64,000 nt of DNA, from assembly GCF_902859915.1 (NCBI RefSeq), contig NZ_CADIKK010000009.1:1-64000 (forward strand), written 5' to 3'. Both the position numbers and the translations under genes were made by a program. Positions 36,876 to 45,587 of this stretch are shown here, one piece after another (position 1 is the stretch's first letter; each line of letters begins with the position of its first letter). The notes under the pieces are model-generated. The model had not been told where the DNA came from. It was given only the letters and a program-made list of their open reading frames with translations, and searched no databases. This DNA is from Paraburkholderia ultramafica (GTDB lineage: Bacteria; Pseudomonadota; Gammaproteobacteria; Burkholderiales; Burkholderiaceae).

Positions 36876-37525
36876 GGGCATGCGTCTTGGTAGGGAATTG
36901 CGTGAGTTTCCCGACGCGCGGCGTCGATCCATGCCTGCACCGCCGGCAACGCGGTGATCCGCTCGACGTAGGCCGACGAGGTTGCGGACAATGCCGGCCG
37001 CCATGTGTTGAAGCGCATCGCGACCGGCGCGTACATCGCGTCGGCAATGCCGAACTCGCCGAACAGGAAAGGGCCGCCATGCGCGTCGAGACAGTCTCGC
37101 CAGATCGCCTCGATACGCGCGATATCGGCCAGCGCGCCCGACGTCGCGTTCATGCCCGGGAACGACGCGCGAATGTTCATCCACATGTTCGAGCGCAACT
37201 CACCAAAACCCGAGTGCATCTCGGCGCTCACGCTGCGCGCGCGAGCGCGCGAAGCCGCGTCGCGTGGCCACAGCGCATGCTGCGGGAAGCGCTCGGCCAG
37301 CGTCTCGGCGATCGCCAGCGAATCCCATGTGGCCAGCCCCGCTTCGTCGACCAGACAGGGCACCTTGCCCGACCCCTGCGGCGCATGAGCGAGGATCGCC
37401 GCGGTCGTGCCAGGCTCGCCCAACGGGATCAATACTTCTTCAAAGGCAATGCCGAAATGCTTCAGCAGCAGCCACGGACGCATCGACCATGACGAATAGT
37501 TCTTGTCACCAATAAGCAGCTTCAT
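36872..37525 (-). CDS. Glutathione S-transferase family protein
   Basis: This 217-residue protein has an N-terminal thioredoxin-like domain starting LIGDKNYSSWSMRPWLLLKH, with a serine-rich catalytic turn as in zeta/theta-like bacterial GSTs. The SGKVPCLVDEAG and WDSLAIAETLAE elements bind glutathione, and an all-helical C-terminal domain follows. The substrate is unknown. It is coupled to cca downstream. Confidence 0.92.
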   Translation of the reverse strand: MKLLIGDKNYSSWSMRPWLLLKHFGIAFEEVLIPLGEPGTTAAILAHAPQGSGKVPCLVDEAGLATWDSLAIAETLAERFPQHALWPRDAASRARARSVSAEMHSGFGELRSNMWMNIRASFPGMNATSGALADIARIEAIWRDCLDAHGGPFLFGEFGIADAMYAPVAMRFNTWRPALSATSSAYVERITALPAVQAWIDAARRETHAIPYQDACP

Positions 37526-37570
37526 GCTTCGTATCTGTGGAGTGTGAAAAAAGTGTTTCAGCGAACGGGG

Positions 37571-38524
37571 TCAGCGTCCGGCGCTGGCGCGGAACGTGTC
37601 GAAGCGCGAACGCGTCGACGCACCGGTCAGATACGCGGGCGCGATCGTTTCGATACTGGCCGGTTCGAGCCCGAGCTCGGGCGCAAGCGGGCTGCTCAAT
37701 ATATTGTCGACTTTCATCGAATCCAGATTGTCGCGCGTGATCACCGGTTCGCCGGGCGCCATTTCGAAGGTCAGCGCCTGCAGGCGCGCCAACGCCTCCG
37801 GCAGACGGATGATGCGCGCATGCTTGCCGATCACGTCGCCGCAATACTTGACGAGGTCTTCGAGCGAGTAGACGGTCGGGCCGCCCAGTTCGTAGGTCCG
37901 GCCGCTCGCGGCATCGAGGTCGAGCACGTTGACGATCGCCTTCGCCACGTCGTCGACGTACACCGGCTGGAATTTGGCATCGGGCATCGCAAGCGGAATC
38001 ACCGGAAACACCCGTTGCAGGAACGCGAACTTGTTGAGGAATTGATCTTCAGGACCGAACACCACGGACGGACGGAGAATCGTCCACGCGACGTTCGCTG
38101 GATGCACCGCTTTCTCGCCGTCGCCCTTCGAGCGCGAGTACATGCTCGGACCGTTCGGCGCCGCGCCGAGCGCGCTGATGTGAATGAGCCGATGCACGCC
38201 CTTGCCTTCACACGCGGCGACGATTTTGGTCGGCAATTCGACATGCGTGCGCGCGAACTCCGGGCCATACGGCGTGCCGCGTTTGCCGTGCAGCGTGGCC
38301 ACGAGATTGATCACGCAATCGGCGCCTTCGACGAAGCGCGCGAGCTGGACCGGATCGAACACGTCGGTTTCGATTACGTCGATCGGCAGCAAGGTGAGAT
38401 GGCGGGCGTTGTAGCGCCGCCGGGTGGCGATGCGCACGTCTTTGCCCAGTTCGACGAGCGCGTTGACGAGGTGGCTGCCGATAAACCCGGACCCGCCGAT
38501 GAGCGCAATAGCTTGATGTCGCAT
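37571..38524 (-). CDS. NDUFA9-like NAD(P)-binding atypical SDR
   Basis: This 317-residue protein has an N-terminal Rossmann motif (ALIGGSGFIGSHLVNALVELG) and the patterns of the complex I NDUFA9 / atypical SDR family (VINLVATLHGKRGTPYG, FGPEDQFLNKFAFLQRVFPV, PVYVDDVAKAIVNVL). In bacteria these are soluble NAD(P)-binding proteins of uncertain role, sometimes linked to quinone or respiratory functions. It lies 46 bp upstream of the GST-cca pair and 82 bp downstream of the lytic transglycosylase on the same strand. Confidence 0.88.
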   Translation of the reverse strand: MRHQAIALIGGSGFIGSHLVNALVELGKDVRIATRRRYNARHLTLLPIDVIETDVFDPVQLARFVEGADCVINLVATLHGKRGTPYGPEFARTHVELPTKIVAACEGKGVHRLIHISALGAAPNGPSMYSRSKGDGEKAVHPANVAWTILRPSVVFGPEDQFLNKFAFLQRVFPVIPLAMPDAKFQPVYVDDVAKAIVNVLDLDAASGRTYELGGPTVYSLEDLVKYCGDVIGKHARIIRLPEALARLQALTFEMAPGEPVITRDNLDSMKVDNILSSPLAPELGLEPASIETIAPAYLTGASTRSRFDTFRASAGR

Positions 38525-38606
38525 TTTCGACTCCCTAGTGGAAGCCGCGGCAACGGCTGGCGTGGCGCGCCGCGGCCTCGGGGCGAGGCAGCGGCGGCAC
38601 GGCGCT

Positions 38607-40574
38607 TTACGGTGCGATGTAACCCAGACGCGCCTTCAGCGATTGCGGACGGCCTTCGAACAACGCCGCGTAGTAGACCGTGTTGGACAGCACATTCTTG
38701 ACGTAGTCGCGGGTTTCCTGGAACGGAATCGCCTCGGCGAAGATCGCGCCTTCGACCGGATGCTGCAACGACTGCCGCCAGTTGCGCGGACGGCCCGGGC
38801 CTGCGTTATAGCCGGCTGTGGCCAGCACGGCGGACCCGTCGAACTGATTGTAAATCATCGACAGGTAGTTCGTGCCGAGCAGGATGTTGGTGTTGATGTC
38901 GTTCATCTGCTCATGCGAGATCGGGCCGAGACCGATCTTTTTCGCGACCAGTTGCGCGGTGCCCGGCATCAGCTGCATCAAACCGCTCGCGCCGACTTCC
39001 GAGCGCGCGTTCATGATGAAGCGCGATTCCTGGCGAATCAGCCCATAGGCCCATTCCACATCCAGGCCGTTCGACTGCGCATCGCGATCGACGATCTCGC
39101 GGAACGGCGACAGATAGCGCAGCGAGAAATCGTGCTCGCTCTTCGTGCGGTCCGCCGTGTTGACGGTGCGGTCATACAGCTCGATACGGCGCGCGTATTC
39201 GGCGGCCGCGAGCAGTTGCCGGTCGCTCATCGTGCGCAGCGGCCAGTTCCATTCGCGATTGCCTTCGAGCCGCAGATTCAGCGCATAGAAACGCTGCGCC
39301 AGATCAAAGCCCGGCGTGTTGCCGGCCTGCTGGACTTCGGCGTCGGTCACCGTGGTTTTCGGCGGCACCGTGATCTTCTGGCCCAGTTCCTCGGCGGCCA
39401 GTTGGCCGTAGAAGTTGTAGCCCTGCGCGATCGACTCGAACTCCTGGTTGGCGGTGGTCGTGTCGCCGGCCTGCTTGAGTGCGCGCGCATGCCAGTACAC
39501 CCACGACGGCTGACTGCGCAGCGCGGCCGGCATCTGTTCGATCGACCAGCGCACCATGTTCCAGTCGCCGGCCAACAGCGCGGTGCGGGTGCGCCATTCA
39601 TACGCGGGATTCGACAGCGGTGCATTCGCCGACAGCCGGTACCAGTCCACCGCGCTCGGCATCTGCTTGACGGCGGCCTGATAGGCAATCGTGCCCCAGC
39701 CGATCGCGCGCTCGGGCGAGTTCAGCGACGGCGCCACCGAAGCGAACGTCGCCGCGGCCATCGCCGGATCGTTGCGCGCCATCCGCGTGATCGCCAGCAG
39801 CGCCAGTTGATGCGACTGCGCATCCGGACCGACGCCGCGCGCCAGCAGCAATGGCGGCGTGCTCGTGGCCTGGCCGAACAGCACCGGATCGGGAGGCTGG
39901 TTGCCGAGCGCGTCGAGCAGCTTGCTGCCGGTGTCGGTGTTGTTCTGCTCGTATGCGAGACGGATTTGCTGCCAGACGTCGTCGGCGCTGAACTGGCCGT
40001 TCACGGCCAGCGCGGTGATCAGATCGACGCAGCCGTCGCCGTACCACTTCGGATCGACCAGCAGCGCGCGCGCCGCGTCGGCGACGTTTTCGCCGCGCGA
40101 GGCGCGCGATTCGAGCGCGTAGCACTTCACCTGAGTGTCGTCGTTCAGCACGAAGCGGGCGTATTGCTGATCGAAGTTGCGCCAGTCGTGACGCGTGCCG
40201 AGCACCGTGAGGTAGTCGTTGCGCAGGCGGTCGGCGATCGCCTGGCCGTCGTACTTCTGCAGGAACGCCAGCACCGGCGCATCCGGCGCGTCGACGCGCG
40301 CATGGCCGGTCGAATCGAACAGTTGCGGCTTGAGCTGGAAGTACTCCAGGTACGCAGGCGCCGGATAGTTCGGGATCGTGCTCGCCAGCTGCGCTGCGCG
40401 TGGCGCGTCGTTGTTGCGGGCGGCCTCGCGCAACTGGACGAAGGTCTGGTCGTCGTTCGTGAGTTGCGAAAGGGGAATGGGCTTGACGGCCGAGGCCGTG
40501 CTGCACGCGACGAGTGCCGCTGCGGCAAGCGCCAGACCGGCCGCGCGATATACTCGATAAAGGCGTTTTGACAT
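38607..40574 (-). CDS. Soluble lytic murein transglycosylase (Slt70-like)
   Basis: This protein of about 655 residues has a signal peptide with a possible lipobox (AAAALVACSTAS), a long superhelical U-domain, and a C-terminal goose-lysozyme-like catalytic domain. The catalytic Glu is in AYGLIRQESRFIMNA, followed by GASGLMQLMPGTAQLVA and NTNILLGTNYLSMIY. It cleaves the glycan strands of peptidoglycan in the periplasm to 1,6-anhydro products. ATG 40574 starts right at the signal peptide; the longer frame is rejected. It is divergent from the cyclo-ligase gene. Confidence 0.93.
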   Translation of the reverse strand: MSKRLYRVYRAAGLALAAAALVACSTASAVKPIPLSQLTNDDQTFVQLREAARNNDAPRAAQLASTIPNYPAPAYLEYFQLKPQLFDSTGHARVDAPDAPVLAFLQKYDGQAIADRLRNDYLTVLGTRHDWRNFDQQYARFVLNDDTQVKCYALESRASRGENVADAARALLVDPKWYGDGCVDLITALAVNGQFSADDVWQQIRLAYEQNNTDTGSKLLDALGNQPPDPVLFGQATSTPPLLLARGVGPDAQSHQLALLAITRMARNDPAMAAATFASVAPSLNSPERAIGWGTIAYQAAVKQMPSAVDWYRLSANAPLSNPAYEWRTRTALLAGDWNMVRWSIEQMPAALRSQPSWVYWHARALKQAGDTTTANQEFESIAQGYNFYGQLAAEELGQKITVPPKTTVTDAEVQQAGNTPGFDLAQRFYALNLRLEGNREWNWPLRTMSDRQLLAAAEYARRIELYDRTVNTADRTKSEHDFSLRYLSPFREIVDRDAQSNGLDVEWAYGLIRQESRFIMNARSEVGASGLMQLMPGTAQLVAKKIGLGPISHEQMNDINTNILLGTNYLSMIYNQFDGSAVLATAGYNAGPGRPRNWRQSLQHPVEGAIFAEAIPFQETRDYVKNVLSNTVYYAALFEGRPQSLKARLGYIAP

Positions 40575-40594
40575 CGTTGTTTCTGGAGCGCGAA

Positions 40595-41194
40595 TTGGAC
40601 CCAAGCATAGCATGCAACCCCGTCCCGGCAGCGAAAAAGGCGCTGCGTCGAATGCTATTGGAAGCAAGGCTGCAAGCGGCTTCCGAGCCGGCGCACAATG
40701 CCGCGCTCGGGCGTCGCCTGCTCGATGCGTTGAAGCGTTATGGCGTGGACAGCGTAGGATTCTACTGGCCGCTCGCGGGCGAATTCGACGCGCGCCCCGC
40801 GCTCTCGGTCTGGCTGGCGGCCAATCCGCGGCGCGAAGCCAGTCTGCCGATTGTCAAAGAACGTGGCATGCCGCTCGAATTCCATGCATGGACGCCGGAC
40901 ATGACGATGCAGATCGGCCATCACAAGATCGCCGAGCCGACCTCGGGGCAAGTGGTGATTCCCGAACTGCTGTTCGTGCCCTGCGTCGGTTTCGATGACG
41001 ACGGCTACCGGCTCGGCTACGGCGGCGGCTACTACGACCGCACGCTGGCCACGTGGCCGGGCTCGAAGAAGCCGCTCACGGTCGGCATCGCGTATGAAGC
41101 GTGCCGCACGCAGGCGCTGCAACGCGAAGCCCACGATATTCCGCTCGACCTGATCGTTACCGAAGCCGACTTCTATCCGCGCCCGTCGCGTTGA
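40595..41194 (+). CDS. 5-formyltetrahydrofolate cyclo-ligase
   Basis: This protein of about 199 residues has the family's N-terminal K-x-x-L-R-R ATP element (AAKKALRRMLLEARL), VGFYWPLAGEFDAR and the phosphate-binding GYGGGYYDRTLA. It converts 5-formyl-THF to 5,10-methenyl-THF with ATP. A TTG start at 40595 is chosen because GGAG lies about six bases upstream; no ATG exists before the conserved part except at 40514, inside the divergent slt gene. The two start codons are only about 20 bp apart. Confidence 0.92.
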   Translation: MDPSIACNPVPAAKKALRRMLLEARLQAASEPAHNAALGRRLLDALKRYGVDSVGFYWPLAGEFDARPALSVWLAANPRREASLPIVKERGMPLEFHAWTPDMTMQIGHHKIAEPTSGQVVIPELLFVPCVGFDDDGYRLGYGGGYYDRTLATWPGSKKPLTVGIAYEACRTQALQREAHDIPLDLIVTEADFYPRPSR

Positions 41195-41242
41195 GTCGAA
41201 CGTGCGGCGCGCGAACCGGCTGCGCGCCGCCGCGTCGCCCCG

Positions 41243-41755
41243 TTATAAAGACGCCGCCGCGCGGGCGGCGGTGTCGTACAGGCCGGACGCGTTGCGCATC
41301 AGTTGCGCCGCGTCGCCGATCTGCTCGTTGGTCAGGCCGCTTTCCTTCAACGTCGAAATCAGGCAGCTCTCGCGCACCTCGCGATACTTCAGGCACAGTT
41401 CACGGCCCGCCTCGGTCGCCGAGAAGAACACTTCCTTGCCGGTCTTTTCGCTTTTTACATACCCTCTAGCTACGAGCTTCTTCAACGCGTAGGTGGCGAC
41501 GTGCGTGTCTTCGATGTTCAGCACGAAGCAGATGTCGGCCAGCTTCTTGCGACGCTCGCGATGACTGACGTGGTGCAGCAGCGACACTTCGATGGCGGTC
41601 ATGTCCTTGTCGCCGGCCGCCGACATGCAGCGCACCATCCATCGGTTGAAGGCGTTGCCCGCCATGATCAGCGCGTACTCGAGTTCGGACAGTTCCGCGC
41701 TGGTCTCGGACACGAGATGTTCCGAGGAGACGATTTTGGTGGGATGGCGCGACAT
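41243..41755 (-). CDS. MarR-type winged-helix regulator
   Basis: This protein of about 170 residues has a central winged helix-turn-helix (DMTAIEVSLLHHVSHRERRKK, then IEDTHVATYALKKLVARGYV) and long helices at both ends for dimerisation. It is divergent from the pxp operon with 207 bp between, so it probably regulates 5-oxoproline use; this is inferred from position. The ligand is unknown. ATG 41755 gives a natural N-terminus; the longer frame adds ten residues. Confidence 0.82.
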   Translation of the reverse strand: MSRHPTKIVSSEHLVSETSAELSELEYALIMAGNAFNRWMVRCMSAAGDKDMTAIEVSLLHHVSHRERRKKLADICFVLNIEDTHVATYALKKLVARGYVKSEKTGKEVFFSATEAGRELCLKYREVRESCLISTLKESGLTNEQIGDAAQLMRNASGLYDTAARAAASL

Positions 41756-41841
41756 AACGAAGAGTCTCGGGAGACAGAATGACAAGGTGTCGGGAGTGTA
41801 CGACGAGCGACCGGTCCCGGCGAGCCTGGCAAAAACGCTGA

Positions 41842-41869
41842 TTGAGAAATTGTTGATATCTTATTGATA
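41842..41869. promoter_or_regulatory. Three TTGAKA direct repeats, 11-bp spacing, before pxpB
   Basis: TTGAGA (41842), TTGATA (41853) and TTGATA (41864) recur at exact 11-bp steps in the AT-rich part of the MarR-pxpB intergenic region. One-helical-turn phasing on the same face suggests a protein-binding site or promoter element for one or both divergent units. Confidence 0.35.
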
Positions 41870-41962
41870 ATGTACGCTTCAAACATCGGATGCCCGATGC
41901 CGATAGCACGTCAAAGGGTCCGCCGTGCCCGCATCCTCCGACTCGAACTGGGCCGTTAAGCC

Positions 41963-42616
41963 ATGAGCCAACCAAGAATCTTTCCGCTCGGCGATGCCGC
42001 GCTTGTCTGCGAAACGCCGCCGCCCGCGACGCTGGAGTACCAGCGGCGTGTGTGGGCGGCCGCTGAAGTCGCGCGCGACTGGCCGCACGTGCTGGAAGTC
42101 GTGCCGGGCATGAACAATCTGACGCTCGTGTTCGATCCGCTCGAAGCCGATCGCGAAGCGCTCGCCAACCAGTTGCTGACGGCCTGGAATGCCGCGAGCA
42201 AGGCGCCCGAGCCCGGCCGTGAAGTCGCGATCCCGGTGCAGTATGGCGGCGAATACGGCCCCGATCTGCGAACGGTCGCCGATCACACGGGCCTGAGCGT
42301 GCGCGAGGTCGTGCAACGTCACGCGGACGGCGACTATGTGGTCTTCTTCCTCGGCTTCCAGCCGGGCTTCGCGTACATGGGCGGCCTCGAAGCCGCGTTG
42401 CACACGCCGCGCCGCGCGTCGCCGCGGCTGGAAGTGCCGGCGGGCTCGGTCGGCATCGGCGGCGAACAGACCGGTATTTATCCGGCCACCTCGCCCGGCG
42501 GCTGGCAGTTGATCGGCCGCACCGAGCTGCCGCTCTTCGACCCGGCGCGCCGCCCGCCCACGCTGTTGCAGCCGGGCGACCGGGTGCGCTTCACCATCGC
42601 GGGGATACTCGCATGA
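41963..42616 (+). CDS. pxpB: 5-oxoprolinase subunit B (KipI/AHS1)
   Basis: This 217-residue protein has the AHS1 domain pattern: FPLGDAALVCE, VVPGMNNLTLVFDP, FFLGFQPGFAYMGGL, PRRASPRLEVPAGSVGIGG and a YPATSPGGWQLIGRT C-terminal block. With PxpC and PxpA it forms the bacterial ATP-dependent 5-oxoprolinase that opens 5-oxoproline to glutamate. It overlaps pxpC by 4 bp (ATGA). Confidence 0.95.
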   Translation: MSQPRIFPLGDAALVCETPPPATLEYQRRVWAAAEVARDWPHVLEVVPGMNNLTLVFDPLEADREALANQLLTAWNAASKAPEPGREVAIPVQYGGEYGPDLRTVADHTGLSVREVVQRHADGDYVVFFLGFQPGFAYMGGLEAALHTPRRASPRLEVPAGSVGIGGEQTGIYPATSPGGWQLIGRTELPLFDPARRPPTLLQPGDRVRFTIAGILA

Positions 42617-43665
42617 TCGATGTGATTCGCGCAGGTCTGCTGACCACGATTCAGGATCTCGGCCGTCATGGCCACCGGCACCTCGGCGTCGCGATGGGTG
42701 GCGCGCTCGACCGTCTGTCGTTCGAAGTCGGCAACCGGCTGGTCGGCAACCGGCCCGACGCAGCCGGTCTGGAAGTCACCTTCGGCCCGACCGTGCTGCG
42801 GTTTTTGCGCGCGACGCGGGTCGCCGTCACTGGTCCGGATTTCGGCGCGACGCTCGACGGCAAGCCGGTCTATTCATGGTGGAGCCTGCCGGTGCAGGCC
42901 GGCCAGGAGCTGGTGCTGAACGCGGCGAAGCGCGGCATGCGCGGCTACGTCTGCGTGGCGGGCGGGATCGACGTACTGCCGATGCTCGGCTCGCGCAGCA
43001 CCGATCTCGCCGGCCATTTCGGCGGACTCGGCGGCCGCGCGCTGCGCGACGGCGATCGCCTGCCGGTCGGCGCGCCGCAGCAGCGCGGCCACATCGGCTT
43101 CACGTCCGAGGCGCCGGAGTTCGGCGTGAAGGCGCCCACCTGGTGCAAGTTCGTGCAGGTTCAAGAGCCGCTGCGGCGCGGCCGTCATCCGTCGGGCGCG
43201 GGGTGGGCCGTACCGATCCGCGTGCTGCACGGCCCGGAGTACGACAGCTTCACCGAAGCGGCGCACGAATCGTTCTGGTCCGATGAGTGGCTGGTCACGC
43301 CGAACAGCAACCGCATGGGTTATCGCCTCGCCGGCACCGAACTGAAACGCACGCAGAAAACCGACCTGCTGTCGCACGCGGTGCTGCCCGGAACGATTCA
43401 GGTGCCGCCGAACGGCCAGCCGATCGTGCTGATGAGCGACGCGCAAACCACCGGCGGCTATCCGAAGATCGGCGCGGTGATCCAGGCCGATCTGTGGAAG
43501 CTCGCGCAGGTCCGTCTGAACGCCGCTGTGCGCTTCATCCCGACGACACCGTATGAGGCGCGTCAGGCTTTGCTGGAAGAACGCACGTATTTGCGGCAGA
43601 TCGGCGCCGCGATCGCGATGCACGAAGAACGCTGTGCGCGCCAGTTGGCGGACGCGGCGCTGTAA
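42613..43665 (+). CDS. pxpC: 5-oxoprolinase subunit C (KipA/AHS2)
   Basis: This 350-residue protein has the AHS2/biotin-dependent-carboxylase-like pattern: [39 protein letters not shown], a central [16 protein letters not shown], and [16 protein letters not shown] near the C-terminus. It works with PxpB on ATP-dependent phosphorylation of 5-oxoproline. Overlap with pxpB and closeness to pxpA (98 bp) mark one operon. Confidence 0.95.
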   Translation: MIDVIRAGLLTTIQDLGRHGHRHLGVAMGGALDRLSFEVGNRLVGNRPDAAGLEVTFGPTVLRFLRATRVAVTGPDFGATLDGKPVYSWWSLPVQAGQELVLNAAKRGMRGYVCVAGGIDVLPMLGSRSTDLAGHFGGLGGRALRDGDRLPVGAPQQRGHIGFTSEAPEFGVKAPTWCKFVQVQEPLRRGRHPSGAGWAVPIRVLHGPEYDSFTEAAHESFWSDEWLVTPNSNRMGYRLAGTELKRTQKTDLLSHAVLPGTIQVPPNGQPIVLMSDAQTTGGYPKIGAVIQADLWKLAQVRLNAAVRFIPTTPYEARQALLEERTYLRQIGAAIAMHEERCARQLADAAL

Positions 43666-43763
43666 CACTCTCAAGAAAACGCCGGATTACCCGCAGTTTT
43701 CTTGCCCCCTCGGGGGAAGTCTGCGCGAAGCGTCAGGCTTGGAAGCACTCGATGAGGAACACC

Positions 43764-44516
43764 ATGGAAATCGATTTGAACGCCGACCTCGGCGAAGGCT
43801 GCGGCTCCGACGAGGCGCTGCTCGATCTCGTCAGTTCGGCGAATATCGCGTGCGGCTGGCATGCGGGCGGCCCCAACGCGATGCGCGAATGCGTGCGCTG
43901 GGCCGTGCAGAAAGGCGTGTCGATCGGCGCGCATCCGAGCTTCAACGACCCGGAGAATTTCGGCCGCAAGGAAATGGATCTGCCGGCCGGCGAGATCTAC
44001 GCGGGCGTGTTGTATCAGCTCGGCGCGCTGTCGGCGATCGCCCAGGCCGAGGGCGGGCGCATCGCGCACGTCAAGCCGCACGGCGCGCTGTACAACCAGG
44101 CCGCGCGCGACGCGAAGATCGCCGACGCGATCGTGTCGGCGGTACACGATTTCGATCCGTCGGTGGCGGTGTTCGCGCTGGCCAACAGCGGTCTCGTGAC
44201 GGCGGCCCGCAACGCGGGCCTGATCGCGATCGAAGAAGTGTTCGCCGACCGCGGCTATCGCGCCGACGGCTCGCTGGTGCCGCGCAAGGAGCCCGGCGCG
44301 CTGCTCGACGATGAAAACGAAGTGCTGGAGCGCACGCTCGTGATGATCCGCGAGCAGCGCGTGCAGGCCGTCGACGGCCAATGGGTGCCGCTGAATGCGC
44401 AAACCATCTGCCTGCACGGCGACGGTCCGCATGCGCTGGCGTTCGCGCGGCGCATCCGCGGCGCGCTGGAAGCCGCCGGTATCGAAGTTCACGCGGCCGG
44501 CGCCGCACGCGTCTGA
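43764..44516 (+). CDS. pxpA: 5-oxoprolinase subunit A (LamB/YcsF family)
   Basis: This 250-residue protein begins [19 protein letters not shown], the hallmark of LamB/YcsF proteins, with the [10 protein letters not shown] and [10 protein letters not shown] metal-site elements. It supplies the hydrolytic subunit of the PxpABC 5-oxoprolinase. GAGGAA lies five bases before ATG 43764; the frame's earlier ATG at 43752 is less likely. Confidence 0.96.
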   Translation: MEIDLNADLGEGCGSDEALLDLVSSANIACGWHAGGPNAMRECVRWAVQKGVSIGAHPSFNDPENFGRKEMDLPAGEIYAGVLYQLGALSAIAQAEGGRIAHVKPHGALYNQAARDAKIADAIVSAVHDFDPSVAVFALANSGLVTAARNAGLIAIEEVFADRGYRADGSLVPRKEPGALLDDENEVLERTLVMIREQRVQAVDGQWVPLNAQTICLHGDGPHALAFARRIRGALEAAGIEVHAAGAARV

Positions 44517-44653
44517 GCGTGAACTCCGGCGGCGAGCCAGACAGCGCGAATCAACTCTTGTGACATCTCCGACGTCCCGCTCCCAAGCGGGGCGTTTGCC
44601 AGGTGCGGGGACTCATTGCAGTAGCGGGTGGTAAAGCTGCAGGCGCAGGTAGA

Positions 44654-44701
44654 GACGCAAATGCGGACGCAAATGCCGACGCAAATGCCGACGCAAATGC
44701 G
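44654..44701 (+). repeat. Four tandem 12-bp repeats
   Basis: The unit GACGCAAATGCS occurs four times without gaps in the 324-bp space between pxpA and the DUF969 gene, with a decayed fifth copy after it. No gene with a ribosome-binding site spans it, so it is taken as a non-coding minisatellite-like repeat. The rest of this space holds nothing recognisable. Confidence 0.75.
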
Positions 44702-44840
44702 CACACAAACGCAGGTGTACGCAGTTCGAAGCAACGCGGCCGTCAAGAGCCGCGGCAACAAAACGGCGCACCGAAGACCGCGCGCCGGCCCACGTTAGCC
44801 GCCACCAGCGGCGAGGTTGAAACCCTGTTTGGAGATCCTG

Positions 44841-45587
44841 ATGCAGTCAACAGTCAGTCTATGGCCGCTCATTGGCGTGGCCGTCATCATCGTCGGCTTT
44901 CTATTGCGGTTCAATCCGATGCTGATCGTTGCGGTCGCCGCGATCGTCACCGGCCTGGCCGCGCACTTCCCGCCTGAAAAGATCCTTGCGCTGATCGGCA
45001 CCGGCTTCATCAAGACGCGCAACATCCCGCTGATCATTCTGCTGCCGCTCGCCGTGATCGGTCTGCTCGAACGGCACGGGCTGCGTGAGCGCGCGCAAGC
45101 GTGGATCGGCGGCATCAAGGCGGCCACCGCGGGGCGTCTGCTGATCGTCTATCTGCTGGTGCGCGAATTGACCGCCGCCGTTGGCCTGACCGGGCTCGGC
45201 GGCCATCCGCAGATGGTGCGTCCGCTGATCGCGCCGATGGCCGAGGGCGCGGCTGAAACCCGCTTCGGCAAGATCAGCGACGCGGTGCGTTTCAGATTGC
45301 GCGCGTTCGCCGCGGCCACCGACAACGTTGGCCTCTTCTTCGGCGAGGACATCTTCGTCGCGTTCGGCGCGATCGTGCTGATGACGACCTTCCTGAAGGA
45401 AGCGGGCATCGTCGTCGAGCCGATTCACGTCGCGGTGTGGGGCATCCCGACCGCGATCTGCGCGTTCATCGTTCACGGCTTGCGCCTATATCTGCTCGAC
45501 CGCTGGCTCGAGCGCGAATTGCGCGGCAATGCCAAGGGCGGCCCCGCCGTTTCGCTGACGCAACCCGCTGCGGGAGACCAGGCATGA
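44841..45587 (+). CDS. DUF969 membrane protein, putative 5-oxoproline transporter component
   Basis: This 248-residue protein has about six membrane segments (SLWPLIGVAVIIVGFLLRFN first) and the polar conserved stretch RELTAAVGLTGLGGHPQMVR, characteristic of DUF969. A GGAGAT ribosome-binding site precedes ATG 44841. DUF969 and DUF979 proteins occur as a pair and are commonly beside pxp genes. I infer they form a two-component carrier for 5-oxoproline or a related amino-acid derivative. The stop overlaps the next gene's ATG. Confidence 0.87.
   Translation: MQSTVSLWPLIGVAVIIVGFLLRFNPMLIVAVAAIVTGLAAHFPPEKILALIGTGFIKTRNIPLIILLPLAVIGLLERHGLRERAQAWIGGIKAATAGRLLIVYLLVRELTAAVGLTGLGGHPQMVRPLIAPMAEGAAETRFGKISDAVRFRLRAFAAATDNVGLFFGEDIFVAFGAIVLMTTFLKEAGIVVEPIHVAVWGIPTAICAFIVHGLRLYLLDRWLERELRGNAKGGPAVSLTQPAAGDQA

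Noticed and set aside
38538..40571. 677-codon plus-strand open frame
   Set aside because: It is the shadow of the lytic transglycosylase, which has a signal peptide and catalytic motifs on the other strand.
44603..44977. Plus-strand frame with DANADANADAN repeats
   Set aside because: The peptide repeat comes from the 12-bp DNA repeat; the frame overlaps the well-supported DUF969 gene and has no ribosome-binding site.
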